Origin: Ptiloglossa arizonensis
Lineage: Eukaryota; Arthropoda; Insecta; Hymenoptera; Colletidae
Reading direction: 5' to 3'
Length of the DNA stretch: 64,000 nt
Assembly: GCF_051014685.1 (NCBI RefSeq)
Contig: NW_027478419.1
Location: 1,302,001-1,366,000 of the forward strand
A program made the position numbers and the translations under genes. Position 1 is the stretch's first letter. Each line of letters starts with the position of its first letter. This document shows, piece by piece, positions 9,456-21,600 of the stretch. Under the pieces are notes generated by a model. It ran no database searches, had not been told where the DNA came from, and saw nothing but the letters and a program-made list of their open reading frames with translations.

Positions 9456-12400
9456 CAAAATTTCTGTTGCATCTGAAAGTAGAAACTCGCCCGATTACAA
9501 CGGTATGCGTACTTTTCCCCTAGGCGGTTCTAGTTATTCGTTTCGAGCATCTGAACTGCGAAAATTTTGAGTTTCTCAAGCGTTTCTTACTTCCAAACTG
9601 CCATATCTCGCGAACGGATCGACCAATCCGCAAAATTTCTGTTGCATGTGCAAGTAGAAACTCGCCCGATTACAACGGTATGCGTACTTTTCCCCTAGGC
9701 CGTTCTAGTTATTCGTTTCGAGCATCAGAACTGCGAAAATTTTGAGTTTCTCAAGCGTTTCTTACCTCCAAACTGCCATATCTCGCGAACGGATTGATCA
9801 ATCCGCAAAATTTCTGTTGCATCTGAAAGTAGAAACTCGCCCGATTACAACGATATGCGTACTTTTCCCCTATGCCGTTCTAGTTACTCGTTTCGAGCAT
9901 CAGAACTGCGAAAATTTTGAGTTTATCAAGCGTTTCTTGTTTCCAAACTGCCATATCTCGAGAACGGATTGATCAATCCGCAAAATTTCTGTGGCATCTG
10001 AAAGTAGAAACTCGCCCGATTACAACGGTATGCGCACTTTTATCCTAGGCTGTTCTAGTTATTCGTTTCGAGCATCAGAACTGCGAAAATTTTGAGTTTC
10101 TCAAGCGTTTCTTACCTCCAAACTGCCATATCTCGCGAACGGATTGATCAATCCGCAAAATTTCTGTTGCATCTGAAAGTAGAAACTCGCCCGATTACAA
10201 CGATATGCGTACTTTTCCCCTATGCCGTTCTAGTTACTCGTTTCGAGCATCAGAACTGCGAAAATTTTGAGTTTATCAAGCGTTTCTTGTTTCCAAACTG
10301 CCATATCTCGAGAACGGATTGATCAATCCGCAAAATTTCTGTGGCATCTGAAAGTAGAAACTCGCCCGATTACAACGGTATGCGCACTTTTCTCCTAGGC
10401 TGTTCTAGTTATTCGTTTCGAGCATCAGAACTGCGAAAATTTTGAGTTTCTCAAGCGTTTCTTATTTCCAAACTGCCATATCTCGCGAACGGATTGATCA
10501 ATCCGCAAAATTTCTGTTGCATCTGAAAGTAGAAACTCGCCCGATTACAACGGTATGCGCACTTTTCTCCTAGGCTGTTCTAGTTATTCGTTTCGAGCAT
10601 CAGAACTGCGAAAATTTTGAGTTTCTCAAGCGTTTCTTATTTCCAAACTGCCATAGCTCGCGAACGGATTGATCAATACGCAAAATTTCTGTTGCATCTG
10701 AAAGTAGAAACTCGCCCGATTACAACGGTATGCGCACTTTTCCCCTAGGCGGTTCTAGTTATTCGTTTCGAGCATCAGAACTGCGAAAATTTTGAGTTTC
10801 TCAAGCGTTTCTTACTTCCAAACTGCCATATCTCGCGAACGGATTGATCAATCCGCAAAATTTCTGTTGCATCTGAAAGTAGAAACTCGCCCGATTACAA
10901 CGGTATGCGCACTTTTCCCCTAGGCGGTTCTAGTTATTCGTTTCGAGCATCTGAACTGCGAAAATTTTGAGTTTCTCAAGCGTTTCTTACTTCCAAACTG
11001 CCATATCTCGCGAACGGATCGACCAATCCGCAAAATTTCTGTTGCATGTGCAAGTAGAAACTCGCCCGATTACAACGGTATGCGTACTTTTCCCCTAGGC
11101 CGTTCTAGTTATTCGTTTCGAGCATCAGAACTGCGAAAATTTTGAGTTTCTCAAGCGTTTCTTACCTCCAAACTGCCATATCTCGCGAACGGATTGATCA
11201 ATCCGCAAAATTTCTGTTGCATCTGAAAGTAGAAACTCGCCCGATTACAACGATATGCGTACTTTTCCCCTATGCCGTTCTAGTTACTCGTTTCGAGCAT
11301 CAGAACTGCGAAAATTTTGAGTTTATCAAGCGTTTCTTGTTTCCAAACTGCCATATCTCGAGAACGGATTGATCAATCCGCAAAATTTCTGTGGCATCTG
11401 AAAGTAGAAACTCGCCCGATTACAACGGTATGCGCACTTTTCTCCTAGGCTGTTCTAGTTATTCGTTTCGAGCATCAGAACTGCGAAAATTTTGAGTTTC
11501 TCAAGCGTTTCTTATTTCCAAACTGCCATATCTCGCGAACGGATTGATCAATCCGCAAAATTTCTGTTGCATCTGAAAGTAGAAACTCGCCCGATTACAA
11601 CGGTATGCGCACTTTTCCCCTATGCCGTTCTAGTTACTCGTTTCGAGCATCAGAACTGCGAAAATTTTGAGTTTCTCAAGCGTTTCTTATTTCCAAACTG
11701 CCATATCTCGCGAACGGATTGATCAATCCGCAAAATTTCTGTTGCATCTGAAAGTAGAAACTCGCCCGATTACAACGGTATGCGCACTTTTCCCCTAGGC
11801 GGTTCTAGTTATTCGTTTCGAGCATCAGAACTGCGAAAATTTTGAGTTTCTCAAGCGTTTCTTACTTCCAAACTGCCATATCTCGCGAACGGATCGACCA
11901 ATCCGCAAAATTTCTGTTGCATGTGCAAGTAGAAACTCGCCCGATTACAACGGTATGCGTACTTTTCCCCTAGGCCGTTCTAGTTATTCGTTTCGAGCAT
12001 CAGAACTGCGAAAATTTTGAGTTTCTCAAGCGTTTCTTACTTCCAAACTGCCATATCTCGCGAACGGATTGATCAATCCGCAAAATTTCTGTTGCATCTG
12101 AAAGTAGAAACTCGCCCGATTACAACGATATGCGTACTTTTCCCCTATGCCGTTCTAGTTACTCGTTTCGAGCATCAGAACTGCGAAAATTTTGAGTTTA
12201 TCAAGCGTTTCTTGTTTCCAAACTGCCATATCTCGAGAACGGATTGATCAATCCGCAAAATTTCTGTGGCATCTGAAAGTAGAAACTCGCCCGATTACAA
12301 CGGTATGCGCACTTTTATCCTAGGCTGTTCTAGTTATTCGTTTCGAGCATCAGAACTGCGAAAATTTTGAGTTTCTCAAGCGTTTCTTACCTCCAAACTG

Positions 12401-14743
12401 CCATATCTCGCGAACGGATTGATCAATCCGCAAAATTTCTGTTGCATCTGAAAGTAGAAACTCGCCCGATTACAACGATATGCGTACTTTTCCCCTATGC
12501 CGTTCTAGTTACTCGTTTCGAGCATCAGAACTGCGAAAATTTTGAGTTTATCAAGCGTTTCTTGTTTCCAAACTGCCATATCTCGAGAACGGATTGATCA
12601 ATCCGCAAAATTTCTGTGGCATCTGAAAGTAGAAACTCGCCCGATTACAACGGTATGCGCACTTTTCTCCTAGGCTGTTCTAGTTATTCGTTTCGAGCAT
12701 CAGAACTGCGAAAATTTTGAGTTTCTCAAGCGTTTCTTATTTCCAAACTGCCATATCTCGCGAACGGATTGATCAATCCGCAAAATTTCTGTTGCATCTG
12801 AAAGTAGAAACTCGCCCGATTACAACGGTATGCGCACTTTTCTCCTAGGCTGTTCTAGTTATTCGTTTCGAGCATCAGAACTGCGAAAATTTTGAGTTTC
12901 TCAAGCGTTTCTTATTTCCAAACTGCCATAGCTCGCGAACGGATTGATCAATACGCAAAATTTCTGTTGCATCTGAAAGTAGAAACTCGCCCGATTACAA
13001 CGGTATGCGCACTTTTCCCCTAGGCGGTTCTAGTTATTCGTTTCGAGCATCAGAACTGCGAAAATTTTGAGTTTCTCAAGCGTTTCTTACTTCCAAACTG
13101 CCATATCTCGCGAACGGATTGATCAATCCGCAAAATTTCTGTTGCATCTGAAAGTAGAAACTCGCCCGATTACAACGGTATGCGCACTTTTCCCCTAGGC
13201 GGTTCTAGTTATTCGTTTCGAGCATCTGAACTGCGAAAATTTTGAGTTTCTCAAGCGTTTCTTACTTCCAAACTGCCATATCTCGCGAACGGATCGACCA
13301 ATCCGCAAAATTTCTGTTGCATGTGCAAGTAGAAACTCGCCCGATTACAACGGTATGCGTACTTTTCCCCTAGGCCGTTCTAGTTATTCGTTTCGAGCAT
13401 CAGAACTGCGAAAATTTTGAGTTTCTCAAGCGTTTCTTACCTCCAAACTGCCATATCTCGCGAACGGATTGATCAATCCGCAAAATTTCTGTTGCATCTG
13501 AAAGTAGAAACTCGCCCGATTACAACGATATGCGTACTTTTCCCCTATGCCGTTCTAGTTACTCGTTTCGAGCATCAGAACTGCGAAAATTTTGAGTTTA
13601 TCAAGCGTTTCTTGTTTCCAAACTGCCATATCTCGAGAACGGATTGATCAATCCGCAAAATTTCTGTGGCATCTGAAAGTAGAAACTCGCCCGATTACAA
13701 CGGTATGCGCACTTTTCTCCTAGGCTGTTCTAGTTATTCGTTTCGAGCATCAGAACTGCGAAAATTTTGAGTTTCTCAAGCGTTTCTTATTTCCAAACTG
13801 CCATATCTCGCGAACGGATTGATCAATCCGCAAAATTTCTGTTGCATCTGAAAGTAGAAACTCGCCCGATTACAACGGTATGCGCACTTTTCCCCTATGC
13901 CGTTCTAGTTACTCGTTTCGAGCATCAGAACTGCGAAAATTTTGAGTTTCTCAAGCGTTTCTTATTTCCAAACTGCCATATCTCGCGAACGGATTGATCA
14001 ATCCGCAAAATTTCTGTTGCATCTGAAAGTAGAAACTCGCCCGATTACAACGGTATGCGCACTTTTCCCCTAGGCGGTTCTAGTTATTCGTTTCGAGCAT
14101 CAGAACTGCGAAAATTTTGAGTTTCTCAAGCGTTTCTTACTTCCAAACTGCCATATCTCGCGAACGGATCGACCAATCCGCAAAATTTCTGTTGCATGTG
14201 CAAGTAGAAACTCGCCCGATTACAACGGTATGCGTACTTTTCCCCTAGGCCGTTCTAGTTATTCGTTTCGAGCATCAGAACTGCGAAAATTTTGAGTTTC
14301 TCAAGCGTTTCTTACCTCCAAACTGCCATATCTCGCGAACGGATTGATCAATCCGCAAAATTTCTGTTGCATCTGAAAGTAGAAACTCGCCCGATTACAA
14401 CGGTATGCGTACTTTTCCCCTATGCCGTTCTAGTTACTCGTTTCGAGCATCAGAACTGCGAAAATTTTGAGTTTATCAAGCGTTTCTTATTTCCAAACTG
14501 CCATATCTCGCGAACGGATTGATCAATCCGCAAAATTTCTGTGGCATCTGAAAGTAGAAACTCGCCCGATTACAACGGTATGCGCACTTTTCTCCTAGGC
14601 TGTTCTAGTTATTCGTTTCGAGCATCAGAACTGCGAAAATTTTGAGTTTCTCAAGCGTTTCTTATTTCCAAACTGCCATATCTCGCGAACGGATTGATCA
14701 ATCCGCAAAATTTCTGTTGCATCTGAAAGTAGAAACTCGCCCG

Positions 14744-14756
14744 ATTCCAACGGAAT
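14744..14756. other. 13-bp perfect hairpin made by two linked substitutions
   Basis: The usual ATTACAACGGTAT is here ATTCCAACGGAAT: two changes together create perfect 5-bp arms ATTCC and GGAAT around AAC. Identical copies lie at 22,269-22,281 and 25,244-25,256 (offsets 7,525 and 2,975, both whole monomer multiples). Only the GGAAT change is present near 26,476, a possible intermediate. Confidence 0.85.
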
Positions 14757-14775
14757 GCGCACTTTTCCCCTAGGC

Positions 14776-16849
14776 CGTTCTAGTTATTCGTTTCGAGCAT
14801 CAGAACTGCGAAAATTTTGAGTTTCTCTGGCGCTTCTTACCTCCAAACTGCCATATCTCGCGAACGGATTGACCAATCCGCAAAGTTTCTGTTGCATCTG
14901 AAAGTAGAAACTCGCCCGATTACAACGGTAGGTGTAGTTTTCCCCTAGGTCGTTCTAGTTATTCGTTTCGAGCATCAGAACTGCGAAAATTTTGTGTTTC
15001 TCAAGCGTTTCTTCCCTCCAAACTGCCATATCTCGCGAACAGATTGATCAATTCGCAAAATTTTTGTTGCATCTGAAAGTAGAAACTCGCCCGATTACAA
15101 CGGTATCCGTGCTTTTCCCCTAGGCCGCTCTAGTTACTCGTCTCGAGCATCATAACTGCGAAAATTTTGAGTTTCTCAAGCGTTTCTTACCTCCAAACTG
15201 CCATATCTCGCGAACGGATTGACAAATCCGCAAAATTTCTGTTGCATCTGAAAGTAGAAACGCGCCCGATTACAACGGTATGCGTACTTCTCCGCTAGGG
15301 CGTTCCAGTTATTCGTTTCGAGCATCAGAACTGCGAAAATTTTGAGTTTCTCAAGCGTTTCTTACCTCCAAACTGCCATATCTCGCGAACGGATTGACCG
15401 ATCCGCAAAATTTCTGTTGCATCTGAAAGTAGAAGCGCGCCCGATTACAACGGTGTGCGTACTTTTCCCCTAGGCCGTTCTAGTTACTCGTTTCGAGCAC
15501 CAGAACTGCGAAAATTTTGAGTTTCTCAAGCGATTCTTACCTCCAAACTGCCATATCTCGCGAACGGATTGACCAGTCCGCAAAATTTCTGTTGCATCTG
15601 AAAGTAGAAACTCGCCCGATTACAACGGTCTGCGTACTTTTCCACTAGGTCGTTCTAGTTACTCGTTTCGAGCATCAGAACTGCGAGAATTTTGAGTTTC
15701 TCAAGCGTTTCTTACATCCAAACGGCCATATCTCGCGAACGGATTGACCAATCCGCAAAATTTCTGTTGCATCTGAAAGTAGAAACTCGCCCGATTACAA
15801 CGGTAGGTGTAGTTTTCCCCTAGGTCGTTCTAGTTATTCGTTTCGAGCATCAGAACTGCGAAAATTTTTAGTTTATCAAGCGTTTCTTACTTCCAAACTG
15901 CCATATCTCGCGAACGGATTGATCAATCCGCAAAATTTCTGTGGCATCTGAAAGTAGAAACTCGCCCGATTACAACGGTATGCGTAGTTTTCCCCTATGC
16001 CGTTCTAGTTACTCGTTTCGAGCATCAGAACTGCGAAAATTTTGAGTTTATCAAGCGTTTCTTACTTCCAAACTGCCATATCTCGCGAACGGATCGACCA
16101 ATCCGCAAAATTTCTGTTGCATGTGCAAGTAGAAACTCGCCCGATTACAACGGTATGCGTACTTTTCCCCTAGGCCGTTCTAGTTATTCGTTTCGAGCAT
16201 CAGAACTGCGAAAATTTTGAGTTTCTCAAGCGTTTCTTACCTCCAAACTGCCATATCTCGCGAACGGATTGATCAATCCGCAAAATTTCTGTTGCATCTG
16301 AAAGTAGAAACTCGCCCGATTACAACGGTATGCGTAGTTTTCCCCTATGCCGTTCTAGTTACTCGTTTCGAGCATCAGAACTGCGAAAATTTTGAGTTTA
16401 TCAAGCGTTTCTTATTTCCAAACTGCCATATCTCGCGAACGGATTGATCAATCCGCAAAATTTCTGTGGCATCTGAAAGTAGAAACTCGCCCGATTACAA
16501 CGGTATGCGCACTTTTCTCCTAGGCTGTTCTAGTTATTCGTTTCGAGCATCAGAACTGCGAAAATTTTGAGTTTCTCAAGCGTTTCTTACTTCCAAACTG
16601 CCATATCTCGCGAACGGATTGACCAGTCCGCAAAATTTCTGTTGCATCTGAAAGTAGAAACTCGCCCGATTACAACCGTATGTGTAGTTTTCCCCTACCC
16701 CGTTCCAGTTATTCGTTCCGAGCATCAGAACTGCGAAAATTTTGAGTTTTTCAAGCGTTTCTTACCTCCAAACTGCCATATCTCGCGAACGGATTGACCA
16801 ATCCCCAAAATTTCTTTTGCATTTGAAAGTAGAAACTCGCCCGATTACA
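14776..16849 (+). repeat. Mixed monomers with shortened composite block copy
   Basis: The TCTGGCGCTT monomer at 14,826 is followed directly by the TATCCGTGC monomer, without the GAATCT unit found in other copies, then CTTCTCCGCTAGGG from about 15,226, TGTGCG, GACCAGTCC and TAGGTCG units. From about 15,870 palindromic-dyad monomers resume, then a GTAGTTTTCCCCTACCCCG unit near 16,690 that resembles one near 4,440. All satellite. Confidence 0.8.
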
Positions 16850-18621
16850 TCGGTATGCGTACTTTTCCCCTAGGCCGTTCTAGTTATTCGTTTCGAGCAT
16901 CAGAACTGCGAAAATTTTGAGTTTCTCTGGCGCTTCTTACCTCCAAACTGCCATATCTCGCGAACGGATTGACCAATCCGCAAAGTTTCTGTTGCATCTG
17001 AAAGTAGAAACTCGCCCGATTACAACGGTAGGTGTAGTTTTCCCCTAGGTCGTTCTAGTTATTCGTTTCGAGCATCAGAACTGCGAAAATTTTGTGTTTC
17101 TCAAGCGTTTCTTACTTCCAAACTGCCATATCTCGCGAACGGATTGACCGATCCGCAAAATTTCTGTTGCATCTGAAAGTAGAATCTCGCCCGATTACAA
17201 CGGTATGCGTACTTCTCCCCTAGGCAGTTCTAGTCATTCGTTTCGAGCATCAGAACTGCGAAAATTTTGAGTTTCTCAAGCGTTTCTTATCTCCAAACTG
17301 CCATATCTCGCGAACCGATTGACCAATCCGCAAAATTTCTGTTGCGTCTGAAAGTAGAAACTCGCCCGATTACAACGGTAGGTGTAGTTTTCCCCTAGGC
17401 CGTTCTAGTTATTCGTTTCGAGAATCAGAACTGCGAAAATTTTGAGTTTCTCAAGCGTTTCTTACCTCCAATCTGCCATATCTCGCAAACAGATTGATCA
17501 ATTCGCAAAATTTTTGTTGCATCTGAAAGTAGAAACTCGCCCGATTACAACGGTATCCGTGCTTTTCCCCTAGGCCGCTCTAGTTACTCGTCTCGAGCAT
17601 CATAACTGCGAAAATTTTGAGTTTCTCAAGCGTTTCTTACCTCCAAACTGCCATATCTCGCGAACGGATTGACAAATCCGCAAAATTTCTGTTGCATCTG
17701 AAAGTAGAAACGCGCCCGATTACAACGGTATGCGTACTTCTCCGCTAGGGCGTTCCAGTTATTCGTTTCGAGCATCAGAACAGCGAAAATTTTGAGTTTC
17801 TCAAGCGTTTCTTACCTCCAAACTGCCATATCTCGCGAACGGATTGACCGATCCGCAAAATTTCTGTTGCATCTGAAAGTAGAAACGCGCCCGATTACAA
17901 CGGTGTGCGTACTTTTCCCCTAGGCCGTTCTAGTTACTCGTTTCGAGCACCAGAATTGCGAAAATTTTGAGTTTCTCAAGCGATTCTTACCTCCAAACTG
18001 CCATATCTCGCGAACGGATTGACCAGTCCGCAAAATTTCTGTTGCATCTGAAAGTAGAAACTCGCCCGATTACAACGGTATGCGTACTTTTCCACTAGGT
18101 CGTTCTAGTTACTCGTTTCGAGCATCAGAACTGCGAGAATTTTGAGTTTCTCAAGCGTTTCTTACATCCAAACGGCCATATCTCGCGAACGGATTGACCA
18201 ATCCGCAAAATTTCTGTTACATCTGAAAGTAGAAACTCGCCCGATTACAACGGTAGGTGTAGTTTTCCCCTAGGTCGTTCTAGTTATTCGTTTCGAGCAT
18301 CAGAACTGCGAAAATTTTGAGTTTATCAAGCGTTTCTTATTTCCAAACTGCCATATCTCGCGAACGGATTGATCAATCCGCAAAATTTATGTGGCATCTG
18401 AAAGTAGAAACTCGCCCGATTACAACGGTATGCGCACTTTTCTCCTTGGCTGTTCTAGTTATTCGTTTCGAGCATCAGAACTGCGAAAATTTTGAGTTTC
18501 TCAAGCGTTTCTTATTTCCAAACTGCCATATCTCGCGAACGGATCAACCAATCCGCAAAATTTCTGTTGCATGTGCAAGTAGAAACTCGCCCGATTACAA
18601 CGGTATGCGTACTTTTCCCCT
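16850..18621 (+). repeat. Second full copy of the composite block
   Basis: Base-for-base correspondence with 7,225-8,996 at offset 9,625 holds by eye apart from a few substitutions, for example TGTTACATC near 18,218. Divergence begins near 18,622, where this copy carries one extra monomer before the match resumes at offset 9,800. Confidence 0.85.
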
Positions 18622-21600
18622 AGGCCGTTCTAGTTATTCGTTTCGAGCATCAGAACTGCGAAAATTTTTAGTTTCTCAAGCGTTTCTTACCTCCAAACTG
18701 CCATATCTCGCGAACGGATTGATCAATCCGCAAAATTTCTGTTGCATCTGAAAGTAGAAACTCGCCCGATTACAACGGTATGCGTACTTTTCCCCTATGC
18801 CGTTCTAGTTACTCGTTTCGAGCATCAGAACTGCGAAAATTTTGAGTTTATCAAGCGTTTCTTATTTCCAAACTGCCATATCTCGCGAACGGATTGATCA
18901 ATCCGCAAAATTTCTGTGGCATCTGAAAGTAGAAACTCGCCCGATTACAACGGTATGCGCACTTTTCTCCTAGGCTGTTCTAGTTATTCGTTTCGAGCAT
19001 CAGAACTGCGAAAATTTTGAGTTTCTCAAGCGTTTCTTATTTCCAAACTGCCATAGCTCGCGAACGGATTGATCAATACGCAAAATTTCTGTTGCATCTG
19101 AAAGTAGAAACTCGCCCGATTACAACGGTATGCGCACTTTTCCCCTAGGCGGTTCTAGTTATTCGTTTCGAGCATCAGAACTGCGAAAATTTTGAGTTTC
19201 TCAAGCGTTTCTTACTTCCAAACTGCCATATCTCGCGAACGGATTGATCAATCCGCAAAATTTCTGTTGCATCTGAAAGTAGAAACTCGCCCGATTACAA
19301 CGGTATGCGCACTTTTCCCCTAGGCGGTTCTAGTTATTCGTTTCGAGCATCTGAACTGCGAAAATTTTGAGTTTCTCAAGCGTTTCTTACTTCCAAACTG
19401 CCATATCTCGCGAACGGATCGACCAATCCGCAAAATTTCTGTTGCATGTGCAAGTAGAAACTCGCCCGATTACAACGGTATGCGTACTTTTCCCCTAGGC
19501 CGTTCTAGTTATTCGTTTCGAGCATCAGAACTGCGAAAATTTTGAGTTTCTCAAGCGTTTCTTACCTCCAAACTGCCATATCTCGCGAACGGATTGATCA
19601 ATCCGCAAAATTTCTGTTGCATCTGAAAGTAGAAACTCGCCCGATTACAACGATATGCGTACTTTTCCCCTATGCCGTTCTAGTTACTCGTTTCGAGCAT
19701 CAGAACTGCGAAAATTTTGAGTTTATCAAGCGTTTCTTGTTTCCAAACTGCCATATCTCGAGAACGGATTGATCAATCCGCAAAATTTCTGTGGCATCTG
19801 AAAGTAGAAACTCGCCCGATTACAACGGTATGCGCACTTTTATCCTAGGCTGTTCTAGTTATTCGTTTCGAGCATCAGAACTGCGAAAATTTTGAGTTTC
19901 TCAAGCGTTTCTTACCTCCAAACTGCCATATCTCGCGAACGGATTGATCAATCCGCAAAATTTCTGTTGCATCTGAAAGTAGAAACTCGCCCGATTACAA
20001 CGATATGCGTACTTTTCCCCTATGCCGTTCTAGTTACTCGTTTCGAGCATCAGAACTGCGAAAATTTTGAGTTTATCAAGCGTTTCTTGTTTCCAAACTG
20101 CCATATCTCGAGAACGGATTGATCAATCCGCAAAATTTCTGTGGCATCTGAAAGTAGAAACTCGCCCGATTACAACGGTATGCGCACTTTTCTCCTAGGC
20201 TGTTCTAGTTATTCGTTTCGAGCATCAGAACTGCGAAAATTTTGAGTTTCTCAAGCGTTTCTTATTTCCAAACTGCCATATCTCGCGAACGGATTGATCA
20301 ATCCGCAAAATTTCTGTTGCATCTGAAAGTAGAAACTCGCCCGATTACAACGGTATGCGCACTTTTCTCCTAGGCTGTTCTAGTTATTCGTTTCGAGCAT
20401 CAGAACTGCGAAAATTTTGAGTTTCTCAAGCGTTTCTTATTTCCAAACTGCCATAGCTCGCGAACGGATTGATCAATACGCAAAATTTCTGTTGCATCTG
20501 AAAGTAGAAACTCGCCCGATTACAACGGTATGCGCACTTTTCCCCTAGGCGGTTCTAGTTATTCGTTTCGAGCATCAGAACTGCGAAAATTTTGAGTTTC
20601 TCAAGCGTTTCTTACTTCCAAACTGCCATATCTCGCGAACGGATTGATCAATCCGCAAAATTTCTGTTGCATCTGAAAGTAGAAACTCGCCCGATTACAA
20701 CGGTATGCGCACTTTTCCCCTAGGCGGTTCTAGTTATTCGTTTCGAGCATCTGAACTGCGAAAATTTTGAGTTTCTCAAGCGTTTCTTACTTCCAAACTG
20801 CCATATCTCGCGAACGGATCGACCAATCCGCAAAATTTCTGTTGCATGTGCAAGTAGAAACTCGCCCGATTACAACGGTATGCGTACTTTTCCCCTAGGC
20901 CGTTCTAGTTATTCGTTTCGAGCATCAGAACTGCGAAAATTTTGAGTTTCTCAAGCGTTTCTTACCTCCAAACTGCCATATCTCGCGAACGGATTGATCA
21001 ATCCGCAAAATTTCTGTTGCATCTGAAAGTAGAAACTCGCCCGATTACAACGATATGCGTACTTTTCCCCTATGCCGTTCTAGTTACTCGTTTCGAGCAT
21101 CAGAACTGCGAAAATTTTGAGTTTATCAAGCGTTTCTTGTTTCCAAACTGCCATATCTCGAGAACGGATTGATCAATCCGCAAAATTTCTGTGGCATCTG
21201 AAAGTAGAAACTCGCCCGATTACAACGGTATGCGCACTTTTCTCCTAGGCTGTTCTAGTTATTCGTTTCGAGCATCAGAACTGCGAAAATTTTGAGTTTC
21301 TCAAGCGTTTCTTATTTCCAAACTGCCATATCTCGCGAACGGATTGATCAATCCGCAAAATTTCTGTTGCATCTGAAAGTAGAAACTCGCCCGATTACAA
21401 CGGTATGCGCACTTTTCCCCTATGCCGTTCTAGTTACTCGTTTCGAGCATCAGAACTGCGAAAATTTTGAGTTTCTCAAGCGTTTCTTATTTCCAAACTG
21501 CCATATCTCGCGAACGGATTGATCAATCCGCAAAATTTCTGTTGCATCTGAAAGTAGAAACTCGCCCGATTACAACGGTATGCGCACTTTTCCCCTAGGC

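Larger units (their letters stand above)
8997..14775 (+). repeat. 13-monomer higher-order repeat (2,275 bp), two copies
   Basis: Private variants recur at 2,275 bp: CCATAGCTCG at 10,651 and 12,926, and the start of corresponding monomers at 10,092/12,367, 11,142/13,417, 11,492/13,767 and 12,017/14,292. The unit mixes CCTATGCCG, TAGGCGG, GTGGCATCTG and CATGTGCAAG monomer classes, nearly all with the TGATCA palindrome. A partial earlier copy (CCATAGCTCG at 9,251) precedes it. Bases 8,997 to about 12,035 match 18,797-21,835. No gene is present. Confidence 0.9.

Noticed and set aside
18317..18751. 144-codon open frame, the longest in the window (with 117-codon ones at 8,692 and 26,717)
   Set aside because: It exists only because stop codons are lost by chance substitutions (GGATCAACC for GGATTGACC, and TTTTTAG for TTTTGAG). 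It is pure satellite with a TTG start and no domain or codon-usage signal.
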